DNA of 64,000 nt. Source: Aquipuribacter hungaricus. GTDB lineage: Bacteria > Actinomycetota > Actinomycetes > Actinomycetales > JBBAYJ01. The DNA is taken from NCBI RefSeq assembly GCF_037860755.1, contig NZ_JBBEOI010000003.1, positions 1 through 64,000 on the forward strand, read 5' to 3'. Position 1 is the first letter of the stretch. Each line of letters starts with the position of its first letter. Positions 43,458 to 52,340 of the stretch are shown here, one piece after another. A program made the position numbers and the translations under genes. Under the pieces are notes generated by a model. That model was not told where the DNA came from. It searched no databases and worked only from the letters and a program-made list of their open reading frames with translations.

Positions 43458-43930
43458 GGCGTCCAGTCCCGGATCAGGTCGATCAGGGACACCAACAGCT
43501 CCGAGTAGCCGGGCGCGAAATCCTCGGGCTCGTGAGCCCGGGTGAGCTCCTCGGCTGCGCGCAACAGCCGGAGGGGCTCCCTTACAGGCGCTTGTAGTGC
43601 CTCCACCTGCGGGGGAAGCACGTCATCGCCACAGCCCTCGGGGAGCAGGTTCGCCGCCCTGCTCTCGACCAGCGCCATCCCGAGCAAGAAGGCCGTATCA
43701 CCACCGCCAGGCCGGCTCCTCTCCGCGGCCATCGCGGCATCGACCAGCATGATGATCTGGACGAGGCTGACCACCACCGACGAGTCGTTACCCGGCCGCC
43801 CGACGGGATCCTTCAGCGAGCCGGGGTCCCTCTCCGTCTCCGCGACCCGCAGGTGGTCACCCACGTCGGAGCGCGCGCGCATGGCCAAAAGGTCGTGACG
43901 GTCCACGGCCATGTCTCCGGGTGCGTTCAT
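43454..43930 (-). CDS. Small acidic helical protein, partner of the 522-residue protein
   Basis: A 158-residue protein. Start ATG 43930 has GGAGGAG 6 nt upstream. It is acidic and helical (VVVSLVQIIMLVDAAMAAERS, LLVSLIDLIRDWTP). No known domain. It overlaps the next gene by four bases, so the two are made together. Confidence 0.7.
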   Translation of the reverse strand: MNAPGDMAVDRHDLLAMRARSDVGDHLRVAETERDPGSLKDPVGRPGNDSSVVVSLVQIIMLVDAAMAAERSRPGGGDTAFLLGMALVESRAANLLPEGCGDDVLPPQVEALQAPVREPLRLLRAAEELTRAHEPEDFAPGYSELLVSLIDLIRDWTP

Positions 43931-44329
43931 GACTGCTCCTCCCCGCCCGTCAGGGGGCGGCGCTGTTGTGGTGGTCAGGGCAAGCAACGCAGACCCACGT
44001 AACTGGGATCAGCCCACCGCCTCCCGCTGTGGACAAGGCAGGACCGCGCGAGGTTGTGGACGAAGCTGCGCCACCACAAGGAGCAGACCGTCGCCCGGCG
44101 GTCAGCCAGGCGGGCCGCTTCAGCCGACCCGCGTGGTCTGAGGCCGCCGAAGCGACCGCGAGGAAGCGTCGCCCGGCGTCGTTCACCGCGCAACTGCCAC
44201 CCAAGGCCGCAGCTGCCGCGCTGAACTGCCGTCTCAATGGCCGGGCGGCCCGATCTACCGGGCCTACTAGAGAATCCAACCCTTCGAGTATTCAGGGCCG
44301 TATCTACTGCCTTACTGCAGTACGGGTGA
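43931..44329. other. Intergenic stretch
   Basis: Upstream of the minus-strand pair; it presumably holds their promoter. It contains TGTGGACAA (reverse of the DnaA-box form TTGTCCACA), and the stretch from 44260 is less GC-rich than its surroundings. No convincing gene is seen. Confidence 0.4.
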
Positions 44330-44458
44330 ACTGAGACCGCGGGCGTCAGTCTTGTCCGCACGCCCGAGTTCGCGGAACCGGCGCGGGGGTTGCTGTACAT
44401 CAACGACGACGCCCATGACCTGGCCGACCGCGTCGAGGCCCGCGTGATTGACGAGTGA
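44330..44458 (+). pseudogene. C-terminal gene fragment, family uncertain
   Basis: An open frame without a start reads GVSLVRTPEFAEPARGLLYI then NDDAHDLADRVEARVIDE and stops. The composition is protein-like, and it vaguely recalls the last helices of LOG-type Rossmann proteins. No upstream part exists. Probably a relic. Confidence 0.25.
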
Positions 44459-44491
44459 CACCGGCACGTTCCGTCGCTCAGGTGCTCGCGG

Positions 44492-44862
44492 TCAGTCCTG
44501 CATGGCGGCCGGCGGGCACAGTGACTCCAGCTCGCCTGCGAGCTCGGCGGAGGCAACCCGGCCAAGTGGTGCCGGTAGCGACATGAGCCAATCTCGGACG
44601 TCGCCCACGTCCCGGATGGCGATGTTCTGATGCGCGACCGGCTGCTGCGGTGGCGGCGTTCGCTGAGTGAACGGGTGTATCCAGGTCCGTCGACGTTCGT
44701 CTTCGTCGGGGACCACTGCCCCGTCGGTCCCGTCCACGGCCAACTCACCAGTCGGGCGCCCATCGCCTTGTTGAGGGCCTCGGCCTCCCACCATCGGGTG
44801 GCGAACCAGTCGGTGAGGGCACGGCCCTGGGTGATGACAACGCCGCTGGTCTCGACCACCGG
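44492..44862 (-). pseudogene. Frameshifted minus-strand gene remnant
   Basis: Two protein-like pieces lie in different frames: ITQGRALTDWFATRWWEAEA to NVDGPGYTR (about 44840-44670), then AIRDVGDVRDWLMSLPAPLG to SLCPPAAMQD (about 44640-44492). A frameshift near 44670 separates them. I do not recognise the family. Confidence 0.4.
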
Positions 44863-45109
44863 GCCTCGAGCCGCCGATCAGGCGGTCTCGCGCCGGGCCG
44901 GTGAGGCCTTCAAGCCCGTCTGATGGGCCGTTTGCTCGGAAGATCTGTGCCTGGGACGTCTGAGCCGACGGACGGCACCGACGGGGGCGGCGGGACACCG
45001 CGCTATTAAGCGGGGCCCCGCGGCGCTCAGGGTGGGCTGTGGAGGGCGACGGCGACGTGCCCGTCGGGCCTCGCCCGCCACGAGACGCGGGTTGCCGGGC
45101 CGGGCGTGC

Positions 45110-45790
45110 TGACGTGTCAGGTTTGTGCTCGGTGTACTTCTGCAGGTAGATGGCGTGGTCGGCCCGGTGCAGCAACCCGGGCAGGGTGTCAGCGGCACGG
45201 TATGCCGCTGCGCCGACGCTGCAGCTCATGACCAGCGCGCCGAGGCCAGGGACGGTGTAGGGCGCTGCCAGCGCCGCGTGCGCGGCGGCGGCCACCCCCA
45301 GGATGTCCCGCTCTGGCGAGGTGCCGAGGAAGGCGTCGCGGGGGATCAGATCCCGTTGGAGCAGAACGGCGAACTCGTCGCCGCCGAGGCGGGGGGCGGT
45401 GTCATGCGGCCCGGCGAGGGCGGTGAGCCGGGCCGCGACCTGGCGCAGCACCTCATCACCTGCAGCGTGCCCGTGCACGTCGTTGACGGCCTTGAAGCTG
45501 TCGCAGTCGACGAACAGCACGCCGAGCATGCCGACGGTTCCGACCGTGCCGCCGGTGCAAGCCCGCAGCCGCATCGCCCGGCCTGTCCGCTCCAGGAACA
45601 GGCGCCGGTTCGCCAGGCCGGTCAGGGGGTCGTGGCCGACCTCGTGCGCCAGGTGCGCCTAGGCTGCAGCAGGTGCTGGTGCGCGACCATGGCCTGGAAA
45701 CCCACCGTGTTCGCGACCAGCAGCAGTACCCCTGCCCGGAAGCCCGCACTGGACAGCAGCTCCTGCGGACTGGGGCCCGGCAGGCCGTGC
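45110..45790 (-). pseudogene. Broken GGDEF diguanylate cyclase
   Basis: The GGDEF domain is nearly whole: HDPLTGLANRR, FVDCDSFKAVNDVHGHAAGD, PRLGGDEFAVLL and LLHRADHAIYLQK are all readable. Upstream, a hydrophobic helix (RAGVLLLVANTVGFQAMVAH) lies in another frame; the join near 45660 has a frameshift and a TAG. The N-terminal sensor part is otherwise lost. The active-site motif survives, but the full gene cannot be translated as one protein. Confidence 0.75.
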
Positions 45791-45817
45791 AGGTGTACCG
45801 CGGCTGCCTCGCGATTC

Positions 45818-46027
45818 ATCCTTGTGCACATGGCGGAAGGACGGTCGAACAGCGGGATCGCCGCCCACTTGGCCCTGTCTGATAAGGCCGTGGCGAAGCG
45901 CATCGGCAGCATCCTGGGCAAGCTGGACCTGCCACCGTCCGACGACGGCCACCGTCGCGTGCTCGCCGTCCTCACCTACCTCAACGGCGCACACCCAGAC
46001 GGAACGACACCGAGCCCACCACGCTGA
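45818..46027 (+). pseudogene. LuxR-type HTH fragment of a response regulator
   Basis: The last 70 residues of a NarL/LuxR regulator remain: MAEGRSNSGIAAHLALSDKA, VAKRIGSILGKLDLPPS and RRVLAVLTYL. No receiver domain precedes it. The DNA overlaps no other gene apart from adjoining the GGDEF relic. It is related to, but clearly diverged from, the regulator at 3491-4135. Confidence 0.75.
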
Positions 46028-46346
46028 CGGGGTCGCGACCTCGCAGGGCAGACATCACGAGTCCTGCGAGGAGGGACCGGACTGCCCGGTGAGCAGCACT
46101 TACGACATAACTTCCATTATCGGCTGGGTGCTGAGAACCCGTCTGAAGTGATCAGCGCGACGTAACTGCGCCGCCGTGCACAGTCTCCAGGCGGTAGAGG
46201 CGGGTGAGCACCTGCAGGTCCCGAAGATGGTGCGTCTCGAGACTTAGAGGGCGCGGGCGGCCTCGATGGCGCGGACGGCCCTGTCTCGCTGTAGGTGATC
46301 GGGAGCAGTGCGCTACGGATTACCAGTAGCCGGAGGCCCGCGTTGG
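46028..46346. other. Non-coding stretch with inverted repeat and AT-rich element
   Basis: It contains a perfect 9-bp inverted repeat (CCTCGCAGG 46039-46047, CCTGCGAGG 46063-46071). At 46099-46140 is an AT-rich 42-nt block whose minus strand begins GGGTTCTCAGCACC and ends TATGTCGTAAG, the form of a Tn3-family terminal repeat. No gene is supported here. Confidence 0.4.
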
Positions 46347-48749
46347 TCATCCCAGCTGCTGAAGGCGGTCGGGCGGGGCCGTGGGGCGGGTGGCGCCTCG
46401 GCGGTTCGGGGGCTCGACGGGTGCAGCGTCGACAAAGGTCCGGGCGATGGGGCGGTCGGCGTCGTCGACGAGCCAGACGTGCAGCCGTCCGACCCCGCCC
46501 GTGCCGGGCGGGGCTGGCACGGAGACGGTGACGGCGTCGCTGAGGCGGAACGGTTCGGCCGTGACCGGGAGGCTCTGCCAGGGCGAGGTGGTGGCGGACC
46601 TGTCGACGGGTGCTCCTGCGGCGGCCCAGCTGGCCCTGACCCGGCCTTCGATGGGCTGGTGGCCGTGGTGGGAGACGCGGACGCCGAGTTCTAGCCCGTC
46701 GGGTGCGGGCGGGACGTCGGCTCCGGCGGCGAGGGGGACGAGGTCCAGGACGAGGGTGGTGGTGGCGTTGGCGTCGGCCGGGGTGTGTCCCCCGGTGTCC
46801 TTGGGGCGGCGGTCGGCGTCGAAGATCCCGGCCATCTCGTGCTCGACGTCGCACAGCTCGGTGTAGACGTAGCCGGCGAAGCGGTCGTGGCGGCGCAGCT
46901 CCTGGGTCTGCCAGCGCAGGTGCCACGCGCGTTCCAGGCTGGTGAAGCCGGCGCCGTACTCGCTGTTGAGCACGGGCAGGCCGGTGCGGGGGTGGTCGGT
47001 GTGGGCGTAGAGGCCCTTGTCGACGACGAAGTCGGCGGCCAGGCGGACGGGAAATTGCTCGCTGGCGCCTGTGGCGAGGGCTTCGACGTTGGTGGCCCAG
47101 GCTGCGGGGTCTTCGTCGTAGTAGTGCCAGTCCACGAGGTCGGTCTTGACGTGGGCCCAGCCGGAGTTGTCGACCACGAGCCGGGTGTCGTCGAGGGCTC
47201 GCATGGTGTCGTAGGCGTGCGCGGCCGCCGCGGCCCGCTCGGGGCTGCCGGGGATGTCCCAGTCCAGGCCCCACTCCTCGTTCCACAGGCCCCAGATGAT
47301 GATGCTGGGGTGGTTGCCGTCGCGGGTGAGCATGGGCGGCAGCTGGTCCTCGAACGCGGCGGCCGAGGCGGCGGTGTAGCGGCTGGGGGCCGGGGGTTCG
47401 GCCCAGACGAGCATGCCGAGGCGGTCGGCGTGGTGCAGCCAGCGCGGGTCCTCCAGCTTGATGTGCTTGCGGACGAGGTTGTACCCGCAGCGGGCGGCGA
47501 GCTCGAGGTCACGGACGAGTGCCTGCTCGTCCGGGGCGGTCATCCCGGTCTCGGGCCAGTACCCCTGGTCCAGGACCCCGCGCACGTACAGCCGCTGGCC
47601 GTTGAGGTACAGCTCCTCCCCGACGGCCTCGATGCGACGGAGCCCGGCGGTGTACGCCACCTGGTCGGACGCTGTTCCGGCCGCGGTCGGCGCGCCCGCG
47701 GGAATGACGGCGGACGGCTCGTCCGGTACCCTGCGTCCAATTGCGTCGGGGAACAGGTGGTGAGGCGGGTCGGATGCTTCCGCCGGTGCCGCGCCGTCGG
47801 GCAGGACGGTGCAGGTGAGGGTGTACAGGTGCGGGTCGTCGGGGCTCCACGGTCGTGGGTCGTCGAGGTCGAGGTGTCCGCGCACCCGGCCGGAGGGGTC
47901 GGCGGTCAGGGTGACGGACTCGTGGTGCCGCGATCCGGCGGTGACGGTGACCAGCACAGCGGCGTCGGCGGGGGCGTCCCCGGCCAGGGTGCCGTCGAGG
48001 GCGAAGCCGGTGAGGCTGTCGCCGCGGACGGCGAGGTGGTCCAGGTAGGTGCGCCCGCGCGCCTCTAGCCACACGCTCTGCCATATGCCGGAGGTCGGGG
48101 TGAAGGACACCCCGTCGTAGTCGTCCCTGGGGATAGAGCGCTGCTTGCCGTGAGGGATGGTGCGCTTGTCGGCGGGGGCGCTGACCTGCACGCGCAGCCG
48201 CGCCCCGTCGGTGGTGCTGCTTCCGGACAGGTGGGGGCTCAGGTCGATCTCGAAGGGGGTGTACCCGCCGGTGTGGGAGCCGACCTCGACGTCGTCGAGG
48301 AAGACGTGCGCCTGGTGGTGGACCGCGCCGAAGCAGAGGAAGACCCGCTGCCCCGCCCACGCGGCCGGGACCACGACGTGACGGCTGTAGACCGCCTCCT
48401 CCAGCCAGGTGCGGGCCACGCCGGAGGCGGCGCTGTCCCATGCGTAGGGGACGACGATGCTCGAGTCGCCGTCGACGGAGGAGAACGACCACCTGCCGTC
48501 CAGCGACAACCACCGCTGGGAGCGGTCCCGGTCAGGCCTCGGGTAGCTCTGCCCTGCGCGCTCGGTGTGATTCGTCCGCGGTTCGGTCCCCGCCGCGGCG
48601 GCGCCGCCCGGCCGCCCGCCGGCGGCGGGGACGTGATCGGAGGGGCGAAGGGCTCCGGTGCCGGGTGCGGGCACGTCCTGCCCGCCGTGGAGGATCGGGG
48701 GGGTGGCGTGGGTGGTCATGGTGGGGCCTTCCTGGGTGGTCCGGCTCAT
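46347..48749 (-). CDS. GH2 glycoside hydrolase (beta-galactosidase/glucuronidase type)
   Basis: An 800-residue cytosolic glycosidase. It has a jelly-roll sugar-binding domain (about 95-200, WLEEAVYSRHVVVPAAWAG), an Ig-like domain, a TIM barrel (LVRKHIKLEDPRWLHHADRLG) and a C-terminal beta domain. The acid/base Glu lies in WGLWNEEWG (about 490) and the nucleophile Glu in NSEYGAG (about 597). GH2 enzymes remove terminal beta-linked galactose, glucuronate or mannose; the exact sugar cannot be told. The ATG at 48749 overlaps the permease stop (ATGA); an ATG at 48719 with AGGAAGG upstream is an alternative. The first 60 residues are Pro/Gly-rich. Confidence 0.9.
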   Translation of the reverse strand: MSRTTQEGPTMTTHATPPILHGGQDVPAPGTGALRPSDHVPAAGGRPGGAAAAGTEPRTNHTERAGQSYPRPDRDRSQRWLSLDGRWSFSSVDGDSSIVVPYAWDSAASGVARTWLEEAVYSRHVVVPAAWAGQRVFLCFGAVHHQAHVFLDDVEVGSHTGGYTPFEIDLSPHLSGSSTTDGARLRVQVSAPADKRTIPHGKQRSIPRDDYDGVSFTPTSGIWQSVWLEARGRTYLDHLAVRGDSLTGFALDGTLAGDAPADAAVLVTVTAGSRHHESVTLTADPSGRVRGHLDLDDPRPWSPDDPHLYTLTCTVLPDGAAPAEASDPPHHLFPDAIGRRVPDEPSAVIPAGAPTAAGTASDQVAYTAGLRRIEAVGEELYLNGQRLYVRGVLDQGYWPETGMTAPDEQALVRDLELAARCGYNLVRKHIKLEDPRWLHHADRLGMLVWAEPPAPSRYTAASAAAFEDQLPPMLTRDGNHPSIIIWGLWNEEWGLDWDIPGSPERAAAAAHAYDTMRALDDTRLVVDNSGWAHVKTDLVDWHYYDEDPAAWATNVEALATGASEQFPVRLAADFVVDKGLYAHTDHPRTGLPVLNSEYGAGFTSLERAWHLRWQTQELRRHDRFAGYVYTELCDVEHEMAGIFDADRRPKDTGGHTPADANATTTLVLDLVPLAAGADVPPAPDGLELGVRVSHHGHQPIEGRVRASWAAAGAPVDRSATTSPWQSLPVTAEPFRLSDAVTVSVPAPPGTGGVGRLHVWLVDDADRPIARTFVDAAPVEPPNRRGATRPTAPPDRLQQLG

Positions 48750-49645
48750 CCCTTGACGCTGCCGGAGAGGATGCCGTTGATGAAGTGGCGCTGGAGGGCG
48801 ATGAAGATGACGAGTAGCGGGAGGATGGCCACGGAGGTGGCCGCGAGCAGCTCGCCGGTGACGGTGGCGTAGTCCGCGCCGATGCGGTTGCCGCTGATGT
48901 TCTGCGCGAGCGTGGACAGCACTACCTGCAAGGTGGCCATGCGGTCGGAGCTGGCCACGACGACGGGCCAGACGAAGTCGTTGTAGATGTTCATGACGGT
49001 CAGCACCGCCAGTCCTGCCAGTCCTGGTCGGATCACCGGGAGGACGACGCGCCAGAAGATGCCGAACTCGGTGCAGCCGTCGACCCGGGCGGCTGCGAGC
49101 AGCTCGTCGGGCACGGCTGCGATGACCTGCCGCATCCAGAAGATGGCGAAGGCGTCGATGGCCCCCGGCAGGATGAGGGCCTGGTAGGTGTTGACCCAGC
49201 CGAGTTCTTTCATCTGCAGCAGCAGCGGGATGATGAGGACGATGGTCGGCAGCATCAGGGTGATGAGGACCGCGCCGAAGATGAGGTTCTTGCCGCGGAA
49301 GTCGTACTTGGCGAAGCCGTAGGCGGCCAGCGGCGCGAAGAACAAGGTGAGCGACCCTTTTACGAGCAGCACGACGCCCGTGTTGAGGAAGCCCAGCCCG
49401 AGGGGGACGTCGGCGAGCATGCGCCTGAAATTATCCAGGGTCACGGTGCGCGGGTCGAACACCAGAGGATCGGAGATGATGAGGTTCGCGGGCTTGAACG
49501 CCGACAGCAGGGCCCAGGCCACCGGCGCGAGGAACGCGACGGTGAGCACCAGCAGGAACGCATGGGCTGCGAGCCGGCCGCCTGCTCCTTGGGCTCCCCG
49601 GTGGGTGGACTTCCGCGTCGTGCCCGGGAGGGTGCTGGTCGCCAT
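48746..49645 (-). CDS. Sugar ABC transporter permease (MalG type)
   Basis: A 299-residue inner-membrane protein with six predicted helices and the ABC-coupling EAA loop (LAAARVDGCTEFGIFWRVVLP). MalG-like proteins end close to the membrane, as here (FINGILSGSVKG). It partners the preceding permease; the ATG shares one base with that gene's stop (TGATG). No ATP-binding subunit is encoded nearby, so a shared MsiK-type ATPase elsewhere is expected. Confidence 0.93.
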   Translation of the reverse strand: MATSTLPGTTRKSTHRGAQGAGGRLAAHAFLLVLTVAFLAPVAWALLSAFKPANLIISDPLVFDPRTVTLDNFRRMLADVPLGLGFLNTGVVLLVKGSLTLFFAPLAAYGFAKYDFRGKNLIFGAVLITLMLPTIVLIIPLLLQMKELGWVNTYQALILPGAIDAFAIFWMRQVIAAVPDELLAAARVDGCTEFGIFWRVVLPVIRPGLAGLAVLTVMNIYNDFVWPVVVASSDRMATLQVVLSTLAQNISGNRIGADYATVTGELLAATSVAILPLLVIFIALQRHFINGILSGSVKG

Positions 49646-50580
49646 CAGTCGCGCTCCCTCATGAGTCGCACGAAGACCAGGGAGAGCGCCATCACCAGCA
49701 CGACCAGGAGGAAGGAGTTCGCGGCGCCGGTGCCGAGGTCCGCCCTGGTGATGTGGTTGTAGAGGTACAGCCCGGCCGTGGTGGTCGCGCCGTAGGGGCC
49801 GCCCTGGGTGACCACGAAGGGCTCGGCGAACATCTGCACCACGGCCAGGGTCTGCAGGATCACGGCGAAGAGCAGGGTCCGCCTGATCAGCGGGACGGTG
49901 ATGCTCCGCAGCCTGCGCCGGCGGGAGGCGCCGTCCAGGGCGGCGGCCTCGTAGACGCTGGCGTCGATGGCCTGGAGGCCGGACAGCACGATGACGATGA
50001 TGAAGCCGGTCGTCTTCCAGATGAACAGCAGGGCCAGCGTTGGCCGGGCCCAGGTGCTCGTGGTGAGCCAGCCGACGTCGGGCAGGCCGAGGACGCCGAG
50101 GGCGGCGTTGACCGCGCCGTAGTTCTGGTCGAAGACGACCACCCACACCTGGGCGACCGCGACCAGCGGGGTGACGAACGGGACGAGGAACGCGACCCGG
50201 TACAGCCCGCGCAGGCGGGTCTTGGCGTCGTCCAGCAGGACGGCCGCGACGAGGGCGAGCAGCAGCTGGACGGGGATGATGAGCAGCCACAGGACGGCGG
50301 AGTTGCCCAACGAGGCCCAGAACGCGTCGTTGCCCAGCAGGTAGGCGTAGTTGTCCAGGCCCACCCAGGTGGCGGCGCCCGAGCCTCGCCAGTCCGTGAA
50401 GCTCAGCCGCAGGGTGAACAGCATCGGGTAGACGCTGAACGCGAGGAACATGATCACGAACGGGGCGACGAACACGTACGGGGCCAGCCTCGGCCGTCGG
50501 GACGTGCGTCCTCTGGGCCGCGACGGGGCCGCTGCCGTCGGTGGCAGCGAGGACGGCGACGGTGGCGCCAGCAGTGCCAT
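49645..50580 (-). CDS. Sugar ABC transporter permease (MalF type)
   Basis: A 311-residue permease with six helices and the EAA loop YEAAALDGASRRRRLRSITVP. A Pro-rich cytosolic head precedes helix 1 (APYVFVAPFVIMFLAFSVYPM). It forms the import channel with the MalG-type protein. ATG 50580 has GAGAGGAC upstream. Confidence 0.93.
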   Translation of the reverse strand: MALLAPPSPSSLPPTAAAPSRPRGRTSRRPRLAPYVFVAPFVIMFLAFSVYPMLFTLRLSFTDWRGSGAATWVGLDNYAYLLGNDAFWASLGNSAVLWLLIIPVQLLLALVAAVLLDDAKTRLRGLYRVAFLVPFVTPLVAVAQVWVVVFDQNYGAVNAALGVLGLPDVGWLTTSTWARPTLALLFIWKTTGFIIVIVLSGLQAIDASVYEAAALDGASRRRRLRSITVPLIRRTLLFAVILQTLAVVQMFAEPFVVTQGGPYGATTTAGLYLYNHITRADLGTGAANSFLLVVLVMALSLVFVRLMRERD

Positions 50581-50709
50581 GGGTAGTCCTCTCGGCCGGG
50601 GTGGTGGGTCGATGAGCCCCGGGTGTCCGTGGGCCGGTGGGCGGGCATCGGGGGGGCGGGGCGGGCGGGCGGCCGTGGGACGGTCGCCCGCCGCTGGGGT
50701 GCGCCGGTC

Positions 50710-52197
50710 TCAGGACCGGTCGACCAGGTTGGGCTGGATCTCGGCGCTGGAGCGCTCGAGGACCTCGGTGGGGGTGAGGTCGCCGTCGAGCATGCGCTGC
50801 ACGTCGGTGCCGAGGTAGTCGACCGCGCCCGCCCACCATTCGGGGATCGGGGCCCCGCCGGGGATCTCCTCGCCGGCGGCGGTGGCGACGGCCCACAGGT
50901 CCTGCCCGCCCAGGGCCTCTACGGGCCCGAACAGCGGCGCCGCGGGGTCGGCGGCCGGCCGGTAGGCGGGGATAGACGTGTTCAGGCCGTCGGGGTAGAC
51001 GTCGTTGGGTCCCCAGACCGCGCTGTAGCCGGCCTCCTCGAACATGAGGAACTCGTAGAACAGCCAGGCGAGGTCGGCGTTCTCGCCGTCGCGGGGCAGG
51101 ACGAAGGACGAGCCGCCCATGGCGCCGCTGCGGGCGCCGCCGTCCTCCCACGCGGGCAGGGGCATGGCGCGCCAGTCGCCCGCGGTCTCGGGCAGGAGCT
51201 GCTGCGGGGCGAAGCTGAACCAGACCGCCCACGGGTAGAACACCTGCTGGCCGGACTCCAGGGGCTCGATGTCGCTGGGGCTCAGGTACTCCGCACGGGT
51301 ACCGAGGCCTTCGCGCTGCACGGTGTCGAGCATCGTGAGGACCTGCTCGTACTCCGGGGAGTCCAGGCGGAGCTCGCCCTGCTCGTCGGCGATGCTCGTC
51401 CCCAGCTGGGAGGCGAACATCTCAAGCTGCAGCTGGCCCAGGAAGGGGCTCTGCTCCAGGTGGATCGGCCCGGAGTCCGGCCGGGCCTGCTTGTACTGCC
51501 GGGCCGCCTCCAGCAGGTCGTCGTAGGTCTCGATCGTGGTGGCGTCGACACCGGCCTCGAGCAGCGCCGTCTCGTTGTAGAAGAGCAGGCCCGGGTCCAG
51601 GTCGAACGGCACGCCGTAGACGCCGCCGTCCAGGGTGTTGACGTCGACCTTCTGGGGGGCGATGTCGTCGAGGTAGGGGTCCAGGACGCCGCTGAGGTCC
51701 CATAGGTACTCGGAGTACCCGGCGACGCGGGCGTCGTCGAGGAACACCCCGTCCGGCACGTCCGTACCGGTGATGAGGGTGTTCTGGAGCTTGGCGTCGA
51801 TGTCGACGGCCTCGTGGTTGACGGTGATGTCGGGGTAGACCTCGTTGAAGTCGTCGATCGTGGCCTCGAAGACCTCGAAGAGGTCTCCCGAGCGGTCCCA
51901 GATCGTGATCTCGCCCGACGGTGCGTCGGCCGACGGCGCTGCCAGGACGGCCGGGCCGGCGCCGGGCCCAGACGCAGCGACCGACCCGTCGGTGCCTCCG
52001 GACCCGCCCGTCGCGGCGCCGTCGGCGGCGCCGGAGCTGATCGACGGGCCGCAGGCGCTGAGCAGCGCACCGGTCCCGACCAGCAGCAGCACAGGCAGCG
52101 CGGCCCGCCGGGGGCGGCGCAGCCGCCCGTGCGGCTGGGCAGGCGGACCGGGCAGGGCGGCAGTGGGGGCTGCCTGGACCGACCGGGCAGGGGACAT
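50710..52197 (-). CDS. Sugar-binding lipoprotein of the ABC importer
   Basis: A 495-residue extracytoplasmic binding protein (SBP family 1). The lipoprotein signal ends in the lipobox LLSAC after a long basic Pro-rich head. The mature domain has ITIWDRSGDLFEVFEATIDDFN, VPDGVFLDD and the usual hinge pattern. ATG 52197 has GAAGGAG 7 nt upstream; longer in-frame starts overlap the operators. First gene of the glycoside operon, 129 bp before the first permease. Confidence 0.92.
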   Translation of the reverse strand: MSPARSVQAAPTAALPGPPAQPHGRLRRPRRAALPVLLLVGTGALLSACGPSISSGAADGAATGGSGGTDGSVAASGPGAGPAVLAAPSADAPSGEITIWDRSGDLFEVFEATIDDFNEVYPDITVNHEAVDIDAKLQNTLITGTDVPDGVFLDDARVAGYSEYLWDLSGVLDPYLDDIAPQKVDVNTLDGGVYGVPFDLDPGLLFYNETALLEAGVDATTIETYDDLLEAARQYKQARPDSGPIHLEQSPFLGQLQLEMFASQLGTSIADEQGELRLDSPEYEQVLTMLDTVQREGLGTRAEYLSPSDIEPLESGQQVFYPWAVWFSFAPQQLLPETAGDWRAMPLPAWEDGGARSGAMGGSSFVLPRDGENADLAWLFYEFLMFEEAGYSAVWGPNDVYPDGLNTSIPAYRPAADPAAPLFGPVEALGGQDLWAVATAAGEEIPGGAPIPEWWAGAVDYLGTDVQRMLDGDLTPTEVLERSSAEIQPNLVDRS

Positions 52198-52228
52198 GTG
52201 CACTCCTTCGTGCGACGGGGCGCGGCTC

Positions 52229-52271
52229 TTGCCGACGTCTGCAAAGTACGCAGGCTTTGCCGACGTTGCAA
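52229..52271. promoter_or_regulatory. Two tandem LacI-type operators
   Basis: Two near-palindromes, TTGCCGACGTCTGCAA (52229-52244) and TTGCCGACGTTGCAA (52257-52271), start 28 bp apart in the gap between the divergent binding-protein and LacI genes. The TTGC...GCAA form matches LacI-family half-sites. The repressor next door is the likely ligand. Confidence 0.7.
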
Positions 52272-52340
52272 GCACTATGCTCGATGTCATGCCGCTGCAT
52301 CCGGGGTTCGTGTCGGCGAAGACGGGGTGGCGGTGACCTC

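Noticed and set aside
45456-45975. Separate small minus-strand genes in the GGDEF region
   Set aside because: They are pieces of one cyclase gene in different frames, so I treat them as a single pseudogene.
46101-46120. ATAACTTC in an AT-rich block as a loxP-like recombination site
   Set aside because: No inverted partner arm at the right distance, and the block fits a transposon-end pattern better.
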